From contig NZ_JACCBT010000001.1 in assembly GCF_013409045.1 (NCBI RefSeq), positions 1,116,001-1,180,000 of the forward strand: 64,000 nt of DNA. The letters run 5' to 3'. The stretch is from Actinomadura citrea. GTDB taxonomy: Bacteria > Actinomycetota > Actinomycetes > Streptosporangiales > Streptosporangiaceae. The translations under genes and the position numbers were made by a program. Below are positions 14,973 through 24,013 of this stretch, piece by piece (the stretch's first letter is position 1; each line of letters begins with the position of its first letter). Below the pieces are notes generated by a model. The model searched no databases and was not told where the DNA came from. It saw only the letters and a list, made by a program, of their open reading frames with translations.

Positions 14973-17900
14973 TCACGGCACGGGCCGGCTCCACAGGACG
15001 GGCTGGCCGCCGCCCGAGTCGGCGCTGCGGCCCACCCCGAGCAGGGTCTTCCCGAAGGCCGCGAGGCCGGTGATCTCCTGGTCGCCGACGCCGCCGAGGC
15101 CGGTGCCGCCGGGCGTGGAGGCCTGCCAGGACGAGCCGTCCGCGGACGTCCACGACACGACGTCGGTCGCGCCCGCGCGTCCGGTGGTGCCGGTCGCGGC
15201 GAAGCCCTTCGGGGTCGCGGCCAGCGCGGTGACGCCGACGGTCGTGTCGCCGCTCGGCGACGGCAGGGGGCGCCACGTCCTCCCGGCGTCCGTGGACACG
15301 TAGCCGAGCCAGTCGAGGCCCTTCGGGGTGGCCGCGACGCCGGTGGCCACGAGCGTGCCGCCCTTGGCGGCGACGTGCGTGAGGTGGCCTTCGGTCACTC
15401 CGGCCCCGGGAAGCCGGAGTTCCTGAAGCGTCCAGCGCCTGCCGTCCGGCGACAGCCACACCGACGGGTGGTTGCCCTTGCCGTCCCGGCTGCCGCCGAC
15501 GGCGGCGTATCCGAACGACCCGGACGTGACGTCCAGCATCCAGCGGCTCGCGGTCTTGGTGCCCGCCATCATCTTCGGGTCCGCGCCGGCGCCCCGCGCC
15601 CAGTTCTTCAGGTCGGACGAGTACCAGGTCGCCACCGAGTAGCCCTGCGTGCCGACGACGACGTAACCGGACGAGCCGGCCGCCGCGGCGTAGGTGACGG
15701 GCGCGCCCTGCTTGTCCGCCGCGAACGCGGGCGCGGTGTCGGCGGCCTGCCACGTCGCGCCGTCCTTGGAGGTGACGACGAGCGGGCGGCGCGGCGTGGA
15801 CTGGTCGTAGCCGACCGCCAGCCAGCCTGCGCCGCCGGCGGCGACGTCGTCCAGCCGCTGCGGGCCGGGCCGGGTGAACGCGGCGCCGAGCCCTTGCGCG
15901 GCCTTCCAGGACGCGCCGTCCTGCGACGACCAGACGGCGGCGTCACCGCTCGCGCTGCCCACCGCGACCGCGAGGCCGTTGGTGGCGGCCACGGAGCGCA
16001 CCGCGTGGTCGGGCCGGACGGCGCCGGGGATCTTCGCCAGGTCGACGGGGACCGCGGTGCCGTCCGCGTCCCACACGCCGAGCATCGGGTCCAGGTCGCC
16101 GCCGCCGGGCTCGCGGCCGACGAGCACCGTCTGGCCGCCGGCCGCCGCAGCGCCCAGCACCTCCCGGCCCGCCTTCGACTCGGCGGAGCCCGCCGCCTTC
16201 CAGGCGGCGCCGTCCGCGCTGCGTGCGAGCAGCACGTCCGTACCCCGGACGACGACGGCCGTGAAGCCCCGACCGTCGGAGACGATCCCGCTCGTGCGCT
16301 GGTAGCCGGCCGGCTCCAGCTTCCCGGTCTTAATCCATGACCTGCCGTCCTTGGACGTGAAGGCCTGACCGAAGAGCTTTCCGGACGCCGACATCTCGCG
16401 CATCGCCAGGAATCCCGACCCGCCGCCACCGCCGACCATCAGGCCGCGGCTGCCCTTCGGCGCCGGCACCTCCGACGACGACCACGTCCGGCCGGCGTCG
16501 TCGGAGCGCCAGAGCTTCCGGTAGGGACCCGGCTTCTTGGAGTCGGGCGTGATGAGCCCCTCCAGCAGGATCACATCGCCGTTCGCCGCGGCCTCCACCA
16601 GGGAGAACCCGCCGTTCTCGACCTGCAGGCCGATCTGGTCGCCGACCCGCGCCTCCCACCGGCGCCCGTCGCTCGACAGCCACACCGCCGGACGCGCGTC
16701 GCTGAAGTCGCCCTTCGGGGAGTTCTCGCCGACGGCGAGGAACCCGCCGCCGGTGCCGACGATCCGGGTCACCCGGTCGTGGGGGCCGAAGACGTCGCCG
16801 ACGGCGTCGGGCTGGCGGCGCCACTCCTTGCCGTCCTTGCTGGTCCACACGGCGCCGCCGCCGTCGGCCCGGCTGCCGACCGCGACCCAGCCGCGGCGCG
16901 ACGCGCCGACCGCCTCGGGGACCCCGCCGGGCGGCGCCAGGCCGCCGTCGGTGTCCTGCTGGTCGACCGACTCGAAGGTGCGTCCGCCGTCGGCGGAGAC
17001 CAGGAACAGGCCGCGGGAGTTCTGCGGGTCGGTCTCGCCGCCGACCGCGACCACCGTCGAGCCGCGCGCCGCGACGCCGGTGACCTGCTGGTCGCGGCCG
17101 TCGGTGCGGGCCGCGGCGTCCACCGGGAACAGCGCGCCGGCGAGTTTGGCGCCCGCGCCGCCGCCGTCGTCGTCGCCGCCGATCAGGCCGGGCACCACGA
17201 GCACGCCCGCGGCGACCAGCGCCACGGCTGCGAGCCCGCCCACGCCGATGAGCAGCGGCTTCTTGATGCTCCTGCGGGGGCCCCTCGGGCCGCGCGGCCC
17301 TCCGGTCCGCCACGGCTCCTCGATCGCCGGCGGGGGCGCCAACGGGTGGACGGCCTCCGGCCCGGGGGGCGGCGTTCCGGGGATCTGCTGCGCCCACGGG
17401 AACGGCTCCGCCGCCGGAGGGGCTTGCGGGGCCGGGGGAGCCTGCGTGCCAGGGATCTCCTGCGCGTAGGGGAACGGCTCATGGGACGGGCGCGCGGGAG
17501 TGCCGGGGATCTCCTGCGCCCACGGGAACGGCTCGTGGGCCGGGGGACTCTGCGAGGGCGCGGCCTGCGGATGCGCGGCCTGGGGATGCGCCGCCTGCGG
17601 ATGCGCGGGCTGCGGGGGTACGGGCGGCAGTTGCTCGATGCGGGTGACGTCCGCCATGTCCTGCCCGTAGGAGGGAGGCGGCTGGGTGGGGAACTCGGTC
17701 CTCGTCACGTCCGCCGCGTCCTGCCCGTAGGAGGGAGGCGGCTGGGTGGGGATCTCCGTTCGGGTCACGTCCGCCATGTCCTCCTCGTAGGAGGCGGGCG
17801 GCGGGAGGGGGATCTCCGTTCTCGTCACGTCCGCCATGTCCTGCCCGTAGGGGGAGGGCTGCGGGGCGGAAGCGCGGGTGGACGTGGCCGGAGCGTCCGC

Positions 17901-18293
17901 GACGGGAGCGGGCAGGACGGGCGAGGCCGCCTCCTCGCTCGCGCCACCGCCCTCGCCGGCGGTCTCCGCGGGCCGGTCGGCCGCCGGCTTCTGCCTCTTC
18001 GGCAGGATCATCGTCTGGTTGATGTTGGGGTCCATGACGGTGCGGTCCGCCATGTCCGCGTCCGGATCGTCCTCGGGGGAGTCCTCGGGGAAGTCCTCGG
18101 GCGCGTCGCCGTCGTCGGGATCGTCGTCGGGATCGTCTTCGAGGTCGTCTTCCGGGTCGTCCACGGGGAGCAGCGGGCCGGACGAGGCGTCCTGGTCGTC
18201 CAGCCAGCCCGATGGGGGAGGCGTCTGCGCCGGCTGCCCGGGTTCGGGACGCTCACCCTCGTGGTCGTCATCCGGCATTCCGGTTGGAGTCAC
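14973..18293 (-). CDS. Large membrane-anchored protein with repeat-rich tail and extracellular Asp-box propeller
   Basis: The start is chosen as GTG 18293 (GGGAGAGG 5 bases upstream), giving 1106 aa. Residues 1-343 are disordered: an acidic Asp/Pro stretch (45-80), four copies of a 20-residue unit with DMADVTRTE (151-220), AHPQA repeats (230-245) and three EPFPWAQEIPGT repeats (253-307). Residues 344-370 are one membrane helix. Residues 380-1106 lie outside and contain about a dozen Asp-box-like motifs (SSDGRRWEAR, TSKDGKEWRR, SSQDGASWKA, SPDGRRWTLQ, STDAGRTWRP), as in sialidase or Ycf48-like beta-propellers. No catalytic residues are evident. A binding or sensing role is more likely than hydrolysis. 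Confidence 0.8.
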   Translation of the reverse strand: MTPTGMPDDDHEGERPEPGQPAQTPPPSGWLDDQDASSGPLLPVDDPEDDLEDDPDDDPDDGDAPEDFPEDSPEDDPDADMADRTVMDPNINQTMILPKRQKPAADRPAETAGEGGGASEEAASPVLPAPVADAPATSTRASAPQPSPYGQDMADVTRTEIPLPPPASYEEDMADVTRTEIPTQPPPSYGQDAADVTRTEFPTQPPPSYGQDMADVTRIEQLPPVPPQPAHPQAAHPQAAHPQAAPSQSPPAHEPFPWAQEIPGTPARPSHEPFPYAQEIPGTQAPPAPQAPPAAEPFPWAQQIPGTPPPGPEAVHPLAPPPAIEEPWRTGGPRGPRGPRRSIKKPLLIGVGGLAAVALVAAGVLVVPGLIGGDDDGGGAGAKLAGALFPVDAAARTDGRDQQVTGVAARGSTVVAVGGETDPQNSRGLFLVSADGGRTFESVDQQDTDGGLAPPGGVPEAVGASRRGWVAVGSRADGGGAVWTSKDGKEWRRQPDAVGDVFGPHDRVTRIVGTGGGFLAVGENSPKGDFSDARPAVWLSSDGRRWEARVGDQIGLQVENGGFSLVEAAANGDVILLEGLITPDSKKPGPYRKLWRSDDAGRTWSSSEVPAPKGSRGLMVGGGGGSGFLAMREMSASGKLFGQAFTSKDGRSWIKTGKLEPAGYQRTSGIVSDGRGFTAVVVRGTDVLLARSADGAAWKAAGSAESKAGREVLGAAAAGGQTVLVGREPGGGDLDPMLGVWDADGTAVPVDLAKIPGAVRPDHAVRSVAATNGLAVAVGSASGDAAVWSSQDGASWKAAQGLGAAFTRPGPQRLDDVAAGGAGWLAVGYDQSTPRRPLVVTSKDGATWQAADTAPAFAADKQGAPVTYAAAAGSSGYVVVGTQGYSVATWYSSDLKNWARGAGADPKMMAGTKTASRWMLDVTSGSFGYAAVGGSRDGKGNHPSVWLSPDGRRWTLQELRLPGAGVTEGHLTHVAAKGGTLVATGVAATPKGLDWLGYVSTDAGRTWRPLPSPSGDTTVGVTALAATPKGFAATGTTGRAGATDVVSWTSADGSSWQASTPGGTGLGGVGDQEITGLAAFGKTLLGVGRSADSGGGQPVLWSRPVP
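17641..17870. repeat. 60-bp tandem repeat, about 3.8 copies, inside the propeller protein gene
   Basis: Units begin at 17641, 17701, 17761 and 17821, exactly 60 bp apart, sharing ACGTCCGCCATGTCCTGC and GTAGGAGGGAGGCGGCTGGG with a few substitutions. Each encodes 20 residues of the form QDMADVTRTEIPTQPPPSYG on the minus strand. The fourth copy decays after about 50 bases. The length is a multiple of three, so copy-number change would keep the frame. Confidence 0.95.
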
Positions 18294-18398
18294 GCCCTCT
18301 CCCAGCTTCCGGTCACTCTGCACGTCTCACCCTGCACATCGCCCTGGCGCGTCCGCAGTCGTCAGCGATGATAGCGGCGCATAAAGGACGGAACTCCG

Positions 18399-19892
18399 TC
18401 AACGGCTCCGGCCTGCGGGGGTACAGCCGGAGCCCGTGCAGTGGGTCAGCGCGTACAGGAGGTCGGACAGGTGGCGGCGCCGCTGCTCCGGCAGCCCGGC
18501 GGCGATGTTGTTCAGCTCGTGCGGATCGCGGACCCGGTCGTAGTACTCGCTCTCCCCGCCGGAGTACTCCACGTACAGCATGTCGTCGGTGCGGATCGCG
18601 TTGTAGGTGGTCGGCGAGCCGGGCGCGGAGTCCTGCCGGTCGGGGTCCAGCGGGGACGGCGGCGGCTTGACGTGCTCGACCAGCGCCGACTCGCGCCAGC
18701 CGGCCGGTGCGGCGCCGCGCAGGAACGGGGCGAGCGACCGGCCGTCGGTCGTCGCCGGCGGGCGCACGCCGGCCAGTTCCTGGAACGTCGGGGCGAGGTC
18801 GGTGTTCTGCGCGATCTCGCCGACCCGGCGCCCGGCGGGGACCCCCGGTCCGACGACGACGTAGGGCACCCGGATGTCGGTGTCGAAGGCGGTCATCTTC
18901 CCGCCGGCCAGCCTGTGCTCGCCCAGGTGGAAGCCGTTGTCGGAGCCGAACACCAGGTAGGTGTCGCGGTCGAGGCCGCGCTCCTTCAGCGCCGTCCGGA
19001 TACGGCCGATCATCTCGTCGACCGACTGCACCATCCGCACCCGGTCGCGGAAGCCGTCGTCGATGCGGCGGACCCCCGGCCTGCGCAGCTTCGGGTGCGA
19101 CCGCAGCCAGGACGGCTTGTCGCGGATGTCGGCCTCGTTGAACGACGGCGGCTGGGGCGCCGTCAGGCCGCCGAACAGCGCGGCGTGGCGCGGCGCCGGC
19201 ACGAACGGCCCGTGCGGCGCGAACGTCGCGATCTCCATGAAGAACGGCCGCCCTGATCCTGCGGACCGCTGGACGAACTCGACGCCCTTGTTCGCCAGCA
19301 CGTCGGTCAGGTAGTCCTGCGGCCGGGCGCCGTAGTGCACGAGCCGGCCGTTCTCGTTCAGGTTGTAGTCGTACTCGGGGTAGCCGTTGCCGCTGACGTG
19401 CCACTCGTTCCATCCCGGCGGCACGTACGGCTTCGTGTCGCCCTGGGTGTCGTTGGGCTGGTAGCCGTTCATGTACTTGCCCAGCAGCGCCGTCCGGTAG
19501 CCGGCCTTCTGCAGGGACGGGGCGAACGACGCCTGCTCGCCGCCCTTGTCCTTGAAGACCTCGAAGCCGCCGTCGGGCGGGAAGTTCGTGCGGACTCCGG
19601 TGTTGTGCGGGTACCGGCCGGTGAAGATCGTGGCGCGCGAGGTGCAGCAGAGCGAGTCGGCCATGATGAAGTCGTCGAAGGTGAGCCCGTCCCGCTGCAT
19701 CCGCAGCACCTGCGGCATGTGCGCGACGAGGTTCCAGGACAGGTCGTCGGTCAGGACGAACACGATGTTCGGCTTCTTCGGGGCCTTCGTCGCCTTCGGC
19801 GCGGCACGCTCGACCGGCTGGAGGAGGCAGCCGCTCGTCCCGAGGACGGCGAGAAGGCACAGCACGGCCGCCAGCCGCCGATGTCGGATCAA
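18399..19892 (-). CDS. Sulfatase-family lipoprotein
   Basis: 497 aa. The start is TTG 19892 with GGAGGGG 9 bases upstream; longer starts would destroy the signal peptide. RHRRLAAVLCLLAVLGTSGC is a lipoprotein signal with the lipid cysteine near residue 21. The sulfatase domain follows: NIVFVLTDDLSW (metal Asp pair), CCTSRATIFTGRYPHNTGV (active-site region), FMEIATFAPHGPFVPAP, YLVFGSDNGFHLGEHRLAGGK. The formylglycine signature is CCTSR rather than C-x-P-S-R, so modification may be poor or may follow a variant rule. Family members remove sulfate from glycans outside the cell. Two sulfotransferase-like genes lie 4-7 kb away. Confidence 0.88.
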   Translation of the reverse strand: MIRHRRLAAVLCLLAVLGTSGCLLQPVERAAPKATKAPKKPNIVFVLTDDLSWNLVAHMPQVLRMQRDGLTFDDFIMADSLCCTSRATIFTGRYPHNTGVRTNFPPDGGFEVFKDKGGEQASFAPSLQKAGYRTALLGKYMNGYQPNDTQGDTKPYVPPGWNEWHVSGNGYPEYDYNLNENGRLVHYGARPQDYLTDVLANKGVEFVQRSAGSGRPFFMEIATFAPHGPFVPAPRHAALFGGLTAPQPPSFNEADIRDKPSWLRSHPKLRRPGVRRIDDGFRDRVRMVQSVDEMIGRIRTALKERGLDRDTYLVFGSDNGFHLGEHRLAGGKMTAFDTDIRVPYVVVGPGVPAGRRVGEIAQNTDLAPTFQELAGVRPPATTDGRSLAPFLRGAAPAGWRESALVEHVKPPPSPLDPDRQDSAPGSPTTYNAIRTDDMLYVEYSGGESEYYDRVRDPHELNNIAAGLPEQRRRHLSDLLYALTHCTGSGCTPAGRSR

Positions 19893-19993
19893 CGTCCGTG
19901 TCCCCTCCGTGATGAGATCGCCGGGCAAGCGTAACGATCCGGACGCCGGTCGCGCAGGCGGCGCCCGTTGGCCGTCCCGCCTCGGTTGTTGGC

Positions 19994-21493
19994 ATGATGC
20001 GGGGTGCCATGAGGTGGACCAACCGCGACCCGCGGGCGCTCGCACCGCTGCTGCCGCTGGTCGCGGGGGCCGCGATCAGCGCCCTGGTCGCGCTGGTCGT
20101 GTGGCTGGCCGTGACGGTGGCCCCGCAGTCCGACGGGGCGGGCGCCCGGCCTTCGACCGCTCCCGGCCGGACCGGCCCCGGCACGTCCGCGGGCGCGCCG
20201 CCGCCGAGCCCGGCGGGCTCTCCGGCGGCGATCGACCCGCCCGGCTACTCGCCCGCCGAACCGGTGATCGACGGCTCCTTCGCCGATCCCACCGTGATCA
20301 AAGTGGCGGGGACGTACTTCGCCTACGGCACCAACAACGCGGACGCGACGATGCCCGTCGCGACGGCCCCGTCGCCGACCGGGCCCTGGAAGGTGGCGCC
20401 CGGCGACGGCCTGGCCCGGCTCCCGGCATGGGCCGCCGGAGGCTGGACCTGGGCACCCGAGGTCGTCCCGCCGCGCGAGGCGTCGGGCACGTACGTGCTG
20501 TACTTCTCCGCGCGCCGCAAGGACGGCGACGAGCAGTGCATCGGGGTCGCGACCTCGTCCTCGCCGGCGGGTCCGTTCGTCCCGCAGGAGGGCGAGCCGC
20601 TGATCTGCCCGCTGGACCTCGGCGGCGCGATCGACCCCGCCTCCTACATCGAGCAGGACGGCGCTCGCTACCTGCTCTACAAGACCGACGACCAGAAGTC
20701 GGCCGCGATCCACCTCATCAGGCTGAGCCCGGACGGGCTGCGCCCGGCCGGCCCGGCGAAGCAGATCATGGGGCGCGCGGCGGACGAGCCCGTTTTGGTG
20801 GAGGCGCCCGACCTGGTCCGGCGCGGCGGGAAGTACGTGCTGCTGTACTCGGCGGGCTGGTACTTCAAGTCGAACTACCAGACGCGCTACGCGGTGGCCT
20901 CGTCGATCGAGGGGCCGTACGCCAAGGGCGGCCCCGTCCAGTCCACCGGCCTGTACGGCGGGAAGGTCGAAGGGCCGGGCAGCGCGGACGTGTTCGGCGA
21001 CGACACCGGCGACTACCTCGTCTTCCACGGCATCCTCGACTACCGCGGCGGCTCCAAGGTGACCCGCGGCATGTACGTCGCCCGCCTCGGCTGGGACGGC
21101 GCACGGCCCGCGGTCCGGGGCGTCCCCGTCCGGTACGAGGCGGAGCGGGGGCGGCTGAACGGCTGCGTCTCGGCGCTGGGGCGGCCCAACGCGTCCGGCG
21201 GATCGGCGGTCGGCCCCTTCGCACGCGACGACTGCCGCGTCGAGGTGCCCGTGTTCGCGCCCACCGCCGGGAGCTACTCGGTCCTCACCCGGTACGCCAA
21301 CCGCTCCGGGCGCGACTCCGACCTGGAGATGTCGGTGAACGGCTATGCCGCGACGTCCGTGCGGCTGCGCGCCACGACGGGCGCCGACTGGCCGTCCGTC
21401 ACGGCGACGGTGGAGCTGGCGGCGGGCTGGAACACGATCGGCCTGCGCCGCCTGGACGGTCAGGGGCAGGTCGACTACCTGGAACTGCGGTAG
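19994..21493 (+). CDS. Secreted or membrane-anchored glycoside hydrolase family 43 with C-terminal CBM
   Basis: 499 aa from ATG 19994; ATG 20009 behind GGGG is equally possible. One N-terminal membrane helix (LLPLVAGAAISALVALVVWLAVTVA) and a Ser/Pro/Thr linker precede the five-bladed GH43 domain. Catalytic candidates are D in GSFADPTVIK (base), D in GGAIDPASYIE (pKa modulator) and E in DEPVLVEAPDLV (acid). A beta-sandwich carbohydrate-binding module (VRYEAERGRLNGC ... DYLELR) forms the C-terminus, of CBM35/CBM6 type. GH43 enzymes mostly cut arabinan, xylan or galactan. In this galactan neighbourhood it may trim the cell's own wall glycan. The 3' end overlaps the next gene by 19 bp, tail to tail. 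Confidence 0.88.
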   Translation: MMRGAMRWTNRDPRALAPLLPLVAGAAISALVALVVWLAVTVAPQSDGAGARPSTAPGRTGPGTSAGAPPPSPAGSPAAIDPPGYSPAEPVIDGSFADPTVIKVAGTYFAYGTNNADATMPVATAPSPTGPWKVAPGDGLARLPAWAAGGWTWAPEVVPPREASGTYVLYFSARRKDGDEQCIGVATSSSPAGPFVPQEGEPLICPLDLGGAIDPASYIEQDGARYLLYKTDDQKSAAIHLIRLSPDGLRPAGPAKQIMGRAADEPVLVEAPDLVRRGGKYVLLYSAGWYFKSNYQTRYAVASSIEGPYAKGGPVQSTGLYGGKVEGPGSADVFGDDTGDYLVFHGILDYRGGSKVTRGMYVARLGWDGARPAVRGVPVRYEAERGRLNGCVSALGRPNASGGSAVGPFARDDCRVEVPVFAPTAGSYSVLTRYANRSGRDSDLEMSVNGYAATSVRLRATTGADWPSVTATVELAAGWNTIGLRRLDGQGQVDYLELR

Positions 21494-23031
21494 GGGCCCG
21501 TCCGCTCGAACAGGACGAGCCAGCCGCCCCGGTAGGTCCACGTCCCGGCCCTCCGCCAGGGCCCGGCGGACTGCACCGCCCGCTCCCGCCGCTCGATGAT
21601 CGGGCCGTGCGGGTCGAGGGACCGGTGGTTCATCACCCACACCCGGTCCGTCCGGGCGAGCCTCGACGGCAGTTCGCGAGGGAGCAGGTCACGGCCCTTG
21701 AGGTTGGCGGCCGCCACCGGGTCCGTGCTCACGCCGGCGTCGCGCAACCGTCCGAAGGCGTCGGGATAGGTGGCGGCGCTCCACCGGGCGCTCCCCGCGA
21801 GGTAGACGATGGCGTCCCCCGGCCGGGCCCGCGCGCGGACGACGTCGGCGGCCGCGCGCATGTCGTCGGGACGGCTGTCCTGGCGGCGGATGTAGTCGTG
21901 GGCCCGGAGGGACGGTGCGGCGAGTACCGCCGCCGCGGCGGCCACCAGTACGGCGCGGACGGCCAGCCCGGCACGAGCGGGCGGGTGGCGGACGACGGTG
22001 AACGGCCCGGCCAGGCCGGCGCCGACGAGCAGCGCGACCGCGGGAAGGCAGTAGGTCGTGTACCGGTAGTAGAAGACCGGGTCCGTCACGCTGGAGGCGA
22101 GGAGCAGCAGCACGGTCGGCACGAGCGCCCAGGGGAGCGCGACGGCGGGCAGGGAGGCCGTGCGAGGCGGGATCGAGGCGCGACCCAGGACGCTCGCCAC
22201 CACGCCGAGCAACGCGAGCGCCACGACCGGCGCGACGAGCGCGCGATCCCCGGTCAGGAACTGGAGTTGCGCCCACGCGACGTCCCATGACGGCCGGGGA
22301 AGCCACTTCACCTGGCGTCTCTGATCCTGCGCCGCGAGCGCCAGCACCACGAGCGGGGCCGTGGCCGCCACCGCGGACGCCAGCCAGCGCAGCCACACCC
22401 CGGCCTTGGGACGGGTCAGCAGAAGTGTCACGCCGTGCGCCGCGAGCAGCAGGGCTCCGTCCAGATGCAGGAACCCCAGCACCGCGACCGCGGGGGCGTA
22501 GCCAGCGAACCACCGCCACCGGCGCCCCTCGTCCCTGTCGAGGGCCCGCACGAGCAGGTAGGTGGCGAGCACCGCGACCGCCGCGGTCAGGGCGTAGGAG
22601 CGCGCCTCCTGCGCCCACCGGCTCGTCTGCGGACCGGCGGCCCACGCCAGCCCGGCCGCGAGCCCGGCCGGCGGCCCGAGGCAACGCCGGCCGATGACGG
22701 CGAGGCCCGCGGCGGCCGCAGCCATGGCGAGCGCGCTGGGCAGCCGCAACGCGAGCGCGCCCGTCCCGAACACCGCCACCCACGGCTTCATGAGGATGTA
22801 GTAGAGGGCGTGCACGAGGTCCAGGTGGGGGAAGACGCGGAGCATGTCGCCATAGGACCGCGTCGTCATGCTGATCGTGGCGGCCTCGTCCAGCCACAGC
22901 GACGGGGTGCGGATGCCGACGAGCGCCACGGCGAGCGTCAGCGCGGCGCAGGCGAGCGGGGACGCCGGCCCGGTGAGCCGGCGCCTGCCGTGCGCGGTGC
23001 CGTTCCGCGGCCGGTCAGCCGTCGCGACCAT
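21475..23031 (-). CDS. GT39/PMT-like integral membrane glycosyltransferase
   Basis: 518 aa with about ten membrane helices and, in the first external loop, SLWLDEAATISMTTRSYGDML, the acidic DE motif of ArnT/PMT-type (GT-C) enzymes that use polyprenyl-phosphate sugars. The segment HLDLVHALYYILMKPWVAVFG is also typical. A non-membrane C-terminal domain of about 140 residues follows (DYIRRQDSRPDDMRAAADVV ... GGWLVLFERTGPY). Its start overlaps the GlfT1-like gene by 17 bp. It is therefore the last gene of the four-gene minus-strand operon. It probably adds a single sugar to a polymer or protein on the outer face. Confidence 0.85.
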   Translation of the reverse strand: MVATADRPRNGTAHGRRRLTGPASPLACAALTLAVALVGIRTPSLWLDEAATISMTTRSYGDMLRVFPHLDLVHALYYILMKPWVAVFGTGALALRLPSALAMAAAAAGLAVIGRRCLGPPAGLAAGLAWAAGPQTSRWAQEARSYALTAAVAVLATYLLVRALDRDEGRRWRWFAGYAPAVAVLGFLHLDGALLLAAHGVTLLLTRPKAGVWLRWLASAVAATAPLVVLALAAQDQRRQVKWLPRPSWDVAWAQLQFLTGDRALVAPVVALALLGVVASVLGRASIPPRTASLPAVALPWALVPTVLLLLASSVTDPVFYYRYTTYCLPAVALLVGAGLAGPFTVVRHPPARAGLAVRAVLVAAAAAVLAAPSLRAHDYIRRQDSRPDDMRAAADVVRARARPGDAIVYLAGSARWSAATYPDAFGRLRDAGVSTDPVAAANLKGRDLLPRELPSRLARTDRVWVMNHRSLDPHGPIIERRERAVQSAGPWRRAGTWTYRGGWLVLFERTGPYRSSR

Positions 23032-24013
23032 GACCGCGGCCGTCGGGAGGCACCTCGACTTCGGTCTCCCGCAGGACCCCGGTCTCCCGCAGGATCGCGG
23101 CGGTCGGCCTCGGGCGGGTGAACAGGCCGTCCCTGACGCCGCGGACCAGCGCTCGGCGTAGCACCGCGCGGTCGGAGGAGCCGGCGAACGTGCGGGCCCA
23201 GCGCCGCGCCGTCGACCCCGCGTAGAGCGCGCGTTCCGGCGGTGCGAGCCCGCGGCTCCCGGTGAACAGCCAGATCTTGTTGCGCACCTCGTAGAAGAAG
23301 CGGTCGCCCGGGTCCGCGTCCGTCCCGCCGAACTCCCTGGTCTTGTGCACCACGACGCTGCCGGGGCAGAGCAGCCCGCGGCGCCCGCGCAGGAGCCGCG
23401 TCGTGAACTCGAAGTCGTCGTTCCAGAGGAAGTAGTCGGCGACCGGCAGCCCGCGCTCGCGCACCGCCGTCGCGTCCACCAGCGCGGACACGAAGGACGC
23501 GGACCGGATCGGCACGCAGCCCGCCGCGCGCGCGAGCCGCGACTCGGCGGCCGTCGCCCGCGGCTTGGGGCGGGGGGTGTTCATCGGGTGGTCCCGGCCG
23601 TCGGTCCAGACGACCCGGCTCGCCACGAGCGCGGGCGGCCCGTCCTCCCCGGCAGCGGCCTTCCGACGTGCGTCCAGCAGGGCCTGGAGGGCCTCCGGCT
23701 CGGGCACGGTGTCGTCGTCCAGCAGCCAGAGCAGGTCGGCGCCGCCGCCCATCCCCCGGGCCATGCCCGCGCCGAACCCGCCGGCCCCGCCGATGTTGCG
23801 GGGCAGGGCGAGCAGGTCCGCGCCGGGGAACCGCTCGGCGACCATCGCGGCGGTGCCGTCGGCGGACGCGTTGTCCACCACGATGATCCGGTCCGGGGGG
23901 CGCGTCTGGGCGCCGAGCGCGGTCAGGGCCTCGTCGAGAAGGTCGCGCCGGTTGTAGGTGACGACGACCGCGGTGACGGACGGTCCGCCGCGGCCCCGCG
24001 GCCCCCCGTTCAC
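23015..24013 (-). CDS. GlfT1-like family 2 glycosyltransferase
   Basis: 332 aa. GT-A elements are SVTAVVVTYNRRDLLDEALTAL, the donor motif WLLDDDTVPEP (DDD at 99-101), NIGGAGGFGAGMARG and the acceptor motif FLWNDDFEFTTRLLR followed by VVHKTRE. The order and spacing (NIGGAGGFG, LDDD, W-x-DD-x-E, H) match actinobacterial galactofuranosyl/rhamnosyl transferases such as GlfT1, which add the first galactofuranoses to the lipid-linked primer. The start is GTG 24013, overlapping the upstream stop as GTGA. The presence of glf and glfT2 3 kb away supports a galactan role. Confidence 0.82.
   Translation of the reverse strand: MNGGPRGRGGPSVTAVVVTYNRRDLLDEALTALGAQTRPPDRIIVVDNASADGTAAMVAERFPGADLLALPRNIGGAGGFGAGMARGMGGGADLLWLLDDDTVPEPEALQALLDARRKAAAGEDGPPALVASRVVWTDGRDHPMNTPRPKPRATAAESRLARAAGCVPIRSASFVSALVDATAVRERGLPVADYFLWNDDFEFTTRLLRGRRGLLCPGSVVVHKTREFGGTDADPGDRFFYEVRNKIWLFTGSRGLAPPERALYAGSTARRWARTFAGSSDRAVLRRALVRGVRDGLFTRPRPTAAILRETGVLRETEVEVPPDGRGHGRDG

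Noticed and set aside
17561..17870. CRISPR-like array suggested by regular spacing
   Set aside because: The 60-bp units are contiguous coding repeats with no unique spacers and keep an open reading frame.
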